Of a stretch of 33,558 nt of DNA, positions 28,313 to 33,558 are shown in pieces. The DNA comes from a virus. The notes below the pieces were generated by a model, which was not told where the DNA came from, made no database searches, and saw only the letters and a list, made by a program, of their open reading frames with translations. The DNA is taken from positions 1 through 33,558 of IMG/VR virus record IMGVR_UViG_3300046718_000886; one strand, written 5' to 3'. A program made the position numbers and the translations under genes. How positions within the stretch are numbered: position 1 is the first letter of the stretch; every line of letters starts with the position of its first letter.

Positions 28313-28912
28313 TCAGCGGGGTGCCCCGCCGACGCGCGTGCCACGAATGAAGGCTGCGACCTTTTGGCAGCGATCGGAGGGCCACAGCTTGATCTTCTCG
28401 GCCGCCGTCCGCATCGCAGCTTCGGCATCGGGCAGCAGGTTCAGTTTCTTCGGCAGGACGGGCGACGGGTCTTCGAACGCCATCATGATCTTCCATGACG
28501 CATCGCCACCGTCCGCCCAGTCCCCATCGACCGGGGCATACAAGGCGATCAGCTTTGCCTCGTGCGGTTCCAGCCCCGGCATCGCGGCATGCACCGCCTT
28601 CTCCCATGCGGTCCAACGGTCGGGCATGGTGAGCGATTCAAAGGCGACGGGGAGGCTGCGCTGGATCGCTAATAGGCGATCCACGCCAGACTGTCCCAAG
28701 GTGCGCTTCGCCCGCAACTCGCGCTGTTCCCTCTCCAGTCGGTCGATCCAATCGCAGGTGTCCTCAACGCGCTTGCGCTCTTTCTCCTTTGCGATCTGTT
28801 CCGGCGTCTTGGGCGGGGGTGCTGCCGGTGGGGGTGGCGGCGCGATAGCTGCCGATGTCGGCGTCAGGACTTGTCGTGCGCCAGCGGCAAACTCATCCGG
28901 TGTCATAGCCAT
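28313..28912 (-). CDS. Protein of unknown function upstream of integrase (199 aa)
   Basis: The product is 199 residues: a Pro-rich linker (IAPPPPPAAPPPKTPEQ) after a short N-terminal helix, then a charged coiled coil (KEKERKRVEDTCDWIDRLEREQRELRAKR), then a globular region with several Trp (MPDRWTAWEKAVHAAMPGLEP, WADGGDASWKIMM). No family was recognised. AAGGAG lies 8-13 nt before the ATG. It heads the integrase operon and could be a regulator, but no DNA-binding motif is visible. Confidence 0.6.
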   Translation of the reverse strand: MAMTPDEFAAGARQVLTPTSAAIAPPPPPAAPPPKTPEQIAKEKERKRVEDTCDWIDRLEREQRELRAKRTLGQSGVDRLLAIQRSLPVAFESLTMPDRWTAWEKAVHAAMPGLEPHEAKLIALYAPVDGDWADGGDASWKIMMAFEDPSPVLPKKLNLLPDAEAAMRTAAEKIKLWPSDRCQKVAAFIRGTRVGGAPR

Positions 28913-29221
28913 GGTCGTGCTCCTTGTTGAGGGGAGCGGATATAGGCCCGGATCAGCCCCCGGCGCAAGGGTCCTATCCGTATTGCTATCCGTATCTTGG
29001 CGTCGGAGAGCGGAGGTCTGAGGGGAACCATCACGGAGTGTTGAGCAGGAGAATCAATGGGATGCGGTGTTCCGGGGACTGGGGCGAACGTCGGATAGCG
29101 GATGTGGCTTCTGTCACATATCGCGATAAGCCCTTGATATCATTGAGTTCCCAAAAACCTATCCGTATCTGTTGCCGTATCAGAGACGTGGCTCTTGGCG
29201 GTCTTCGGCGGTCGCTGTGAG
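28913..29221. other. Non-coding stretch with tandem CTATCCGTAT decamers
   Basis: CTATCCGTAT is repeated at 28974-28983 and 28986-28995 (12-bp period), and CTATCCGTAT plus a degenerate GTTGCCGTAT at 29159-29168 and 29171-29180 with the same period. No gene is convincing here. Because it lies next to the integrase operon, this is a candidate for arm-type integrase sites or repressor sites; no core att sequence can be identified without the host. Confidence 0.4.
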
Positions 29222-29411
29222 AGCCAAAGAATGGCTGTCGTCGAGATGGCAGGAGCCGATCGAACGGTGCCTTTTGTTGAAGCCATAGCGTGGCTGTGTG
29301 GCGACAGAGCAGCGCGTCACAAATGCATTCGTCGCAGCCAAAGCGTGGCTGTCTCGTCGAGACCCATCGGGATACCACCCTCGTCCACTTTGTCGAAGCC
29401 ATCAGAAGCTA
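29222..29411 (+). repeat. AGCCA-N5-TGGCT inverted-repeat array, left cluster
   Basis: Four units: AGCCA-AAGAA-TGGCT (29222), AGCCA-TAGCG-TGGCT (29281), AGCCA-AAGCG-TGGCT (29336), and a degenerate AGCCA-TCAGA-AGCTA (29397) that just enters the endonuclease gene's 3' end. Units are 55-61 bp apart and are usually preceded by GTCGA/GTTGA and followed by GT and then CG-rich text. Stems are 5 bp with a constant 5-nt spacer but variable spacer sequence. Confidence 0.65.
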
Positions 29412-29879
29412 TGCCTCGCGAGGCACCATATACCAATCACCCCGCACCACGCGATAGCGACCTCGCTGGCGCGTCATCCCGTAGGCATCGGCGGCGAGGG
29501 CGATCGATCCGAATCGGCCGAGCGAGGTCATCACGGCACAGGAGGCTGGATGCTGATCGCCACGTCTGCCCTTGAAACAGCCCCCGGCGGCGTTTGCTTT
29601 GGCCAGTGCGTCCAGATTCCTATGGTGCAGGCGGTCGCGATAGTTGTCGCGCGGGGTGCCGCAGAACACATTACCCGGTTCATACCCCCCGGAATCGCCG
29701 AACCGGCACATTTGATATTCGTCGCGATGAGGCCCTCGCCGTGCTCCTGGTCGGGCGGCCAGTTCGCGTTGCCACCAGCCCAGCCAATCTGGGTACGGGA
29801 AGTTCCAAGGGATGTTACGTCCCCGTGCCGCAGACTGCTGACGCTGCCATGCGTGATAGTTCTTTTTATTATTTTCCAC
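29409..29879 (-). CDS. HNH/NUMOD-like homing-type endonuclease
   Basis: The product is 156 residues from GTG 29879. MCRFGDSGGYEPGNVFCGTPRDNYRDRL resembles the ...D..GGYxPxNV.W.T..x..NR block of HNH endonucleases, with Cys/Phe in less usual places. The C-terminal TSLGRFGSIALAADAYGMTRQRGRYRVVRGDW resembles a NUMOD DNA-binding helix module. Many such genes are selfish homing elements in phages. The start is 5 nt after CTAAATA (the ATG at 29881 is in another frame). The gene sits inside an AGCCA/TGGCT repeat array, with units on both sides. Confidence 0.6.
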   Translation of the reverse strand: MENNKKNYHAWQRQQSAARGRNIPWNFPYPDWLGWWQRELAARPGARRGPHRDEYQMCRFGDSGGYEPGNVFCGTPRDNYRDRLHHRNLDALAKANAAGGCFKGRRGDQHPASCAVMTSLGRFGSIALAADAYGMTRQRGRYRVVRGDWYMVPREA

Positions 29880-29890
29880 ATGGCTATTTA
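29880..29890 (-). promoter_or_regulatory. TAAATA box, 5 nt before GTG start 29879
   Basis: Minus strand AC-TAAATA-GCCAT-GTG with no Shine-Dalgarno motif. The standard 5-nt distance fits the GTG frame better than the nearer ATG, and the GTG frame is the one with protein-like sequence. Confidence 0.5.
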
Positions 29891-29918
29891 GTCTCCATAG
29901 CCGATTGTGAACGATTTA

Positions 29919-30126
29919 AGCCATATTTTGGCTGTAGCGGCAGATCACCTTGAACAAGAGTATATCTTCTTTCGATTATCGAAGCCATACGTATGGCTGT
30001 GGGGACGGAGCGGCATAACTTATCGAAGCCATTCTCCTGGCTGTCGCTGACGTCGATGTTGTCGAAGCCATCCGGCTACCGTCGCAGGCTTGTCGAAATC
30101 ATTCCTTTTGTCGAAGCCCTCCGGCT
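29919..30126 (+). repeat. AGCCA/TGGCT inverted-repeat array, right cluster
   Basis: Units at 29919 (AGCCA-TATTT-TGGCT), 29983 (AGCCA-TACGTA-TGGCT, whose spacer forms an ATACGTAT octamer), 30027 (AGCCA-TTCTCC-TGGCT), 30066 (AGCCA-TC-CGGCT) and 30115 (AGCCC-TC-CGGCT), with a broken unit near 30085. Most are preceded by TATCGA or TGTCGA. Spacing is 39-64 bp. From 29891 to 30190 I see no gene apart from this array. Confidence 0.65.
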
Positions 30127-30190
30127 GTCCATGGCGAACGGTACCGAGCCGGGTGCCCGGCTGTCAACGCCCCGACGTTGACACGCGCCT

Positions 30191-30394
30191 ATGGACCTGC
30201 CACGGGTCGAATCGATTTCGGGAGTTCGCGTTGTGCATATCGTCGGCGGCCTGTTCGGCGTTGTAATCGGTGTGTGGGTATTTGGGTGGCTGGCCGAGAA
30301 GCTCCTCGTCAGCATCATGGAGTTCGCCGTTCACCTGAAGAGCATCCCGCAGAAGGTCGAGATCATCCAGAAGGATCAGGGCGCGGCGGATTGA
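30191..30394 (+). CDS. Small single-span membrane protein (67 aa)
   Basis: The product is 67 residues (MDLPRVESISGVRVVHIVGGLFGVVIGVWVFGWLAEKLLVSIMEFAVHLKSIPQKVEIIQKDQ...), with one membrane helix at about residues 15-34 and an amphipathic helix after it. It ends 19 nt inside the convergent M15-protein gene. No Shine-Dalgarno or TAAATA box is evident. It may be a holin, as it is next to a peptidase-bearing gene, but no family was recognised. Confidence 0.5.
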   Translation: MDLPRVESISGVRVVHIVGGLFGVVIGVWVFGWLAEKLLVSIMEFAVHLKSIPQKVEIIQKDQGAAD

Positions 30395-31911
30395 TCTGGT
30401 AGTGGGTTGCCCATCCGCTCGATTTCTCCACCAGTGCCGAGTGGGTTTCTCGCCTGCTGCTGGATCGCTTTCCCCACGGCGTCAGCAGCCTTCGCCCCGA
30501 ACTTTGCCCGTACCTCGTTGATGAACGGGCCGGCGATGAGGCCGATCGCGCCGCCCGGATAGCCGTAATGGTAGTGTCCCAGTATGCTGCCACCTACTGC
30601 AAGGCCGATGTCGATGATGCGATTGGCGGTTTTGATCGTACCGGGGTCGGTTGGCTTCTCCGTGGGAAGCTCATCCTTCGGTACCTTGTCCCAGTCGATG
30701 CCGCTCTTCTGCATATAGGTGACCGGCGTCTTTGGCGTCTCGCCCGGCTTACCCTTGAGCGAGTCCTGCGCCTTCTGCCAATAGCTGGCTGGGTCTGCTC
30801 CCGGCTTGCTGCCGTCCTGTTGCCATAGCTGATACGCCTTCTGTTTGATCTCGGCGTCTCGCGCACCGGACGACAAGGCATCATCGGCGGCCTTTCGATA
30901 ACCCTCCGCCGTCTTGGCGTTCTCGACGGCGGTGCTCTCCGCCGTGGTCATCTTATCCAATTGATCCCGGAACGCACCACGCCGCATGATCTCAGCGCCC
31001 TTGACGGCTTGCAGCCCCTCCAGCTTGGCGGCGGGCAGGATATCAAGGGCGGTGGCCACATCATCGCCTAGACCGGGCTGGCCGGTGAGGTATTTGCCGA
31101 CTGGGTTGCCGACCTGTCTGACGCCCTCTTGCAGGGCGCTATAGCCGCCTGCGCCGGCCTTGAGCAGGTTATTGGCACCATGGATTGCCAGCCACGCCGG
31201 CACGCCGCCCACGGCCGTCGCAACGTTCTCGGCGCCGGGGGTAAGCACAGTCGGTGCGTTGTCGGCGCCTTTTGTATAAGCCAAGCCGACCTGTGTCGCC
31301 CCCTCTTGCAGGCGATCGGACATCGATTGCGGTGGTTGTGGTGGGGCGGTTCTTGCCGCCGGGTTGGGAACCATGCGGTCTTCAACGGTGCCACGCGGAT
31401 CAACCACCGGTGCTGGCGGTGCCGGCGTCTTGATGAGATCATCAAACGGGGTATTCCCCTCTGGCGCGGCAGGTGCGGCGACAGCCGGCGGCTTTTTCGG
31501 ATTCATCAGTTCGTCGAACGGAGTGTTGGTATCGGTAGTGGCCACGGTATTCGCCTTGACGTTCGGGTGAAACTCGAAATGCATCGGATCACGCGTGCTC
31601 CCCGACCAGCCGCCGCCCCATGTCAATCCCCATTTGGCAGCCAAATCCCCGGCATTGGGCGGTAGATCGGTGGCGGTATTGGCGCCACGGGGATTCCGTA
31701 CAGAGTTGACATCGATCGCATTTCCGCTGGCGTGCAGGCTCGGAGTGTTGGTGCCGGCGATATTCCGATTGCTATAACCAGCCGATTGCGACGGATCGAT
31801 CTTGTAGCCTTGGGCTTCCAGATCGGTGAGGAAGCCCTGAAAGGCCGGAGCCGCTGCGCTATCGACGGTAAACTTGGCGCCTCCCGGCGTTTCGATTTGA
31901 ACCAGCGGCAT
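30376..31911 (-). CDS. Internal virion-type protein with N-terminal M15 (VanY-like) peptidase
   Basis: The product is 511 residues. Residues ~10-118 form an M15 D-Ala-D-Ala carboxypeptidase/endolysin domain with the zinc motif SLHASGNAID (S58, H60, D67) and DPMHFEFH (E113 base, H111 metal ligand). A Pro-rich linker follows, with a repeated NTPFDELM / NTPFDDLI motif often seen in podovirus ejection proteins. The rest is helical with a Gly-rich hydrophobic segment near residue 450 (IIDIGLAVGGSILGHYHYGYPGGAIGLIAGPFI), possibly membrane-inserting. I infer a virion protein that cuts peptidoglycan during DNA entry. The start overlaps the upstream stop as TAATG. A plain endolysin is less likely because of its length. 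Confidence 0.72.
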   Translation of the reverse strand: MPLVQIETPGGAKFTVDSAAAPAFQGFLTDLEAQGYKIDPSQSAGYSNRNIAGTNTPSLHASGNAIDVNSVRNPRGANTATDLPPNAGDLAAKWGLTWGGGWSGSTRDPMHFEFHPNVKANTVATTDTNTPFDELMNPKKPPAVAAPAAPEGNTPFDDLIKTPAPPAPVVDPRGTVEDRMVPNPAARTAPPQPPQSMSDRLQEGATQVGLAYTKGADNAPTVLTPGAENVATAVGGVPAWLAIHGANNLLKAGAGGYSALQEGVRQVGNPVGKYLTGQPGLGDDVATALDILPAAKLEGLQAVKGAEIMRRGAFRDQLDKMTTAESTAVENAKTAEGYRKAADDALSSGARDAEIKQKAYQLWQQDGSKPGADPASYWQKAQDSLKGKPGETPKTPVTYMQKSGIDWDKVPKDELPTEKPTDPGTIKTANRIIDIGLAVGGSILGHYHYGYPGGAIGLIAGPFINEVRAKFGAKAADAVGKAIQQQARNPLGTGGEIERMGNPLPDQSAAP

Positions 31912-33521
31912 TATTGGGTGCTCTCGTGATCAATCCACCCGTTCTTCACCGCGTAGTTGTAGTTCTTTTTTAGCGCAGGATCATTGTTGGATGCCTTATA
32001 GAATGTTTTGCGCTCCTGATCGTTCATCCGCGCCAGCCAGAAGACCCGTGGGTCGAATTGCCCATCCTTGGTTCTGGCGAGGAATTGCCGCTGCCAATCC
32101 TTGAACTCGTACGCCGGTCGCCCGGAGTTCTGCCATGCGTTCGACATGGCTTCTTGGGCATCATACGTACCCTGCAACTGATGCACGATGCCGGACAAGC
32201 CATACTCGCTCAGTTGGGGATGGGGCGAAGCGTCGATGGTATGTGCCAAGCCGGCATTGGTGCTGATCATCGAATCCATCAGGATGCTTTGCAGGTTGGC
32301 CATCGCCTTGGTCATCTGCTCTTGTGCGCCAACCGTTCGCTTTACATCGTCTGTGATGACGCCGGGCACTTGGGCCAGACGGGCCATGGTTTGGATGAAG
32401 CCGGGTTGATCTGGGCCACTGAACGCGCCGGGAACTTTGGCTTGAGTTATGATGTCGTCCAGCAGCGCAAACTTTTGCGCCCGACCGGCATCCGTATTGG
32501 TCAAAGCGATGCCTTGTTGGGTGGACGCGGCGCGATCGGCTTCCAATGACTCCTTGACCCCCGGTGGCAGATTCACCGCGACACCGGGGCTGCCGGAAAC
32601 AGTAGGTCTCACCGGTACTCCGGGGGCTGGCGGGGTCGCACCCGGTGCTGGTGGCGTTGCACCCGGTGCTGGTGGCGTTGCTCCCGGTGCTGGTGGCGTT
32701 GCTCCCGGTGCTGGCGGGGTCGCACCCGGTGCTGGCGGGGTCGCACCCGGTGCTGGCGGGGTCGCCCCCGGCGCCGGTGGTGTGACACCGGGGATTGGCG
32801 GCAATGGCCCCGGTGGTCCCGGCCGCTGAAGACCCGGTGGGACAACTTGGCCTTTCACCACCGTCCGTAGCTGGCCATAGTGAGGATTCTCGGAGCCGTC
32901 TTCCAGCCAGCGTCTATCGTCGGTGATCTGTACCGTATTCGACAGATCGGCGTTGCTTGGCGCCCCTGTACCGATGATTCCGCCGACCGGCTTCAACACA
33001 CCCGGAGTCGGGGTCAACTGGCCGGATTGGGTATAGCCTTGTACGCCTTGGCCGGTTTCAACCTCTTTGTTTTCACCAGCATAGTTCTTCACGGCTTCGG
33101 AGGCTGTCATCGCGTTCACGATGCCGGTATCGATTCTCGCCCGCAGCCCTTTGGGATCATTGGCGTAGTTCATGATGCCTTGTTTCTGCACACCATACGT
33201 CTGCTGATCGATCAAGCCATTGGCCAGCCGCTCATCGAGCTTCTTCAAAGCCCCGGCGACGATCTGATCATCCGGCAAGTTTCGAATCGAAAAGAGGTCT
33301 TGTTGGGTTTGGGCATGCATCTTTTGCTCAAGCGATTGCTGCCCGGTCTTGTTGGTCAGTTTCAGGTTTTCGAGTTCTTGCTTCTGATTCAGAATCTGCT
33401 GTTGGGTGGATTCATTCTGCGTCTGCGCATTGGTCAACGCCTGCCACTTGGACAAGGTATCCAATGGGCTGGGCTGCTGCGGAGCCGGACCGGTACCTAA
33501 AATAGCACTAACGTCTGCCAT
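31911..33521 (-). CDS. Internal virion-type protein with a Pro-rich heptad repeat (536 aa)
   Basis: The product is 536 residues. It has an N-terminal Gln-rich helix or coiled coil (ALTNAQTQNESTQQQILNQKQELENLKLTNKTGQQSLEQKMHAQ), a helical region, a low-complexity block of eight PPAPGAT-type heptads encoded by a 21-bp tandem repeat (32620-32787), and a C-terminal ~200-residue helical region (AQKFALLDDIITQAKVPGAFSGPDQPGFIQTMARLAQ..., FKDWQRQFLARTKDGQFDPRVFWLARM). The pattern and place before the M15 protein match podovirus ejection/internal proteins. AAAGGA lies 8-13 nt before the ATG. No ATACGTAT occurs in this gene or its neighbour. Confidence 0.65.
   Translation of the reverse strand: MADVSAILGTGPAPQQPSPLDTLSKWQALTNAQTQNESTQQQILNQKQELENLKLTNKTGQQSLEQKMHAQTQQDLFSIRNLPDDQIVAGALKKLDERLANGLIDQQTYGVQKQGIMNYANDPKGLRARIDTGIVNAMTASEAVKNYAGENKEVETGQGVQGYTQSGQLTPTPGVLKPVGGIIGTGAPSNADLSNTVQITDDRRWLEDGSENPHYGQLRTVVKGQVVPPGLQRPGPPGPLPPIPGVTPPAPGATPPAPGATPPAPGATPPAPGATPPAPGATPPAPGATPPAPGATPPAPGVPVRPTVSGSPGVAVNLPPGVKESLEADRAASTQQGIALTNTDAGRAQKFALLDDIITQAKVPGAFSGPDQPGFIQTMARLAQVPGVITDDVKRTVGAQEQMTKAMANLQSILMDSMISTNAGLAHTIDASPHPQLSEYGLSGIVHQLQGTYDAQEAMSNAWQNSGRPAYEFKDWQRQFLARTKDGQFDPRVFWLARMNDQERKTFYKASNNDPALKKNYNYAVKNGWIDHESTQ
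32620..32787 (-). repeat. 21-bp coding tandem repeat (8 units)
   Basis: Plus-strand units of the type CCCGGTGCTGGYGGSGTYGC plus one base begin at 32620, 32641, 32662, 32683, 32704, 32725, 32746 and 32767. Two sub-types (GGTGGCGTTGC and GGCGGGGTCGC) come in blocks, which suggests unit duplication by slippage. In the gene (minus strand) each unit encodes PPAPGAT. Copy number probably varies between isolates. Confidence 0.85.
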
Positions 33522-33558
33522 GGATTATCCTTTAAGCATTTGCTTGATTGACACCGGC

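Larger units (their letters stand above)
998..29994. repeat. ATACGTAT highly iterated octamer palindrome (24 dispersed copies)
   Basis: First bases of the copies: 998, 1978, 2671, 4818, 4952, 7269, 9767, 10756, 12933, 13696, 13894, 16352, 18136, 18193, 19068, 19425, 19629, 21064, 22054, 23307, 23965, 26242, 27473, 29987. Flanks prefer C before (14 of 24) and G after (16 of 24), so the full site is CATACGTATG. Of those inside genes, 12 are read as xAT-ACG-TAT, 5 as ATA-CGT-ATx and 3 as xTAC-GTA-Tx; four are non-coding or at an ORF edge. By rough base composition I expect about 0.2-0.3 copies. None is found after 29994. Gaps range from 57 bp to about 2.5 kb without obvious period. Confidence 0.9.

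Noticed and set aside
29222-30126. CRISPR array
   Set aside because: Repeated parts are only about 10-15 bp, unit spacing varies from 39 to 64 bp, and no cas gene is present; the units are short inverted repeats.
32449-32829. Plus-strand collagen-like frame (GAGGVAP repeats)
   Set aside because: It is the reverse strand of the 21-bp tandem repeat in the 536-aa virion gene; the minus-strand frame is longer, has an SD and fits the operon.
1-33558. Circular closure: joining base 33558 (minus strand) to base 1 extends the partial tail frame by about 10 residues to a TAA just before the 33521 start.
   Set aside because: In a 37-nt stretch a stop in some frame is expected, and related tail proteins known to me run on far longer after this point. 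There is no terminal overlap to show circularity, so I treat the left gene as truncated.

Overview
The window looks like most of the genome of a temperate, P22-like podovirus (or an excised prophage of one) from a proteobacterial host. The evidence is a P22-type morphogenesis set (small and large terminase, ~750-aa portal, scaffold, P22 gp5-like coat, gp4-like and gp10-like head completion/tail hub proteins), a P4-family tyrosine integrase with an AlpA/Xis-type helper, and a phage replication set. The integrase type and the fairly high GC content (about 57-60% by eye) suggest Proteobacteria, perhaps Alphaproteobacteria; this is inference. Both window edges fall in minus-strand virion genes, so the molecule is cut inside its structural region. 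No tRNA, rRNA or CRISPR array was seen.

Layout: 1-12141 is a minus-strand late operon (terminase, portal, scaffold, coat, gp4-like, gp10-like, a GH16-like glycosidase, tail proteins), interrupted by one small plus-strand zinc-ribbon gene at 6231. 12178-15709 is a plus-strand tail-fibre operon with two paralogous collagen-like fibres and a large protein of unknown role. 15706-19918 holds small accessory genes, mostly minus strand, including a KTSC protein and two single-membrane-helix proteins, with a hairpin-rich non-coding stretch at 17643-18045. 19931-20412 is a non-coding region rich in repeats, and 20413-25338 is the plus-strand replication operon (helicase-like ATPase, family A DNA polymerase, single-strand binding protein, one unknown). 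25544-28912 is the lysogeny/accessory block. 28924-30190 is a repeat-rich region carrying an HNH/NUMOD-like endonuclease gene. 30376-33521 encodes two internal-virion-type proteins, one with an M15 peptidase domain.

Two genome-wide signals are not explained by the genes. First, the octamer palindrome ATACGTAT occurs 24 times in about 29 kb, in coding DNA in all three reading frames and in non-coding DNA, where fewer than one copy is expected. It behaves like the cyanobacterial HIP1 class of highly iterated palindromes. Second, a box TAAATA lies 3-6 nt before the start codon of about ten genes that have no Shine-Dalgarno sequence, mostly at the heads of transcription units. Genes inside operons instead have SD motifs or 1-4-nt stop/start overlaps. 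This suggests a promoter class that gives leaderless or nearly leaderless messages, resembling the T4 late promoter core. Further structures worth attention are an AGCCA/TGGCT inverted-repeat array on both sides of the endonuclease gene, a repeat cassette ahead of three small genes at 17.1-17.6 kb, paired operators at 18966 and 19027, tandem CTAYCCGTAT decamers at three loci, and an origin-like repeat region before the replication operon.
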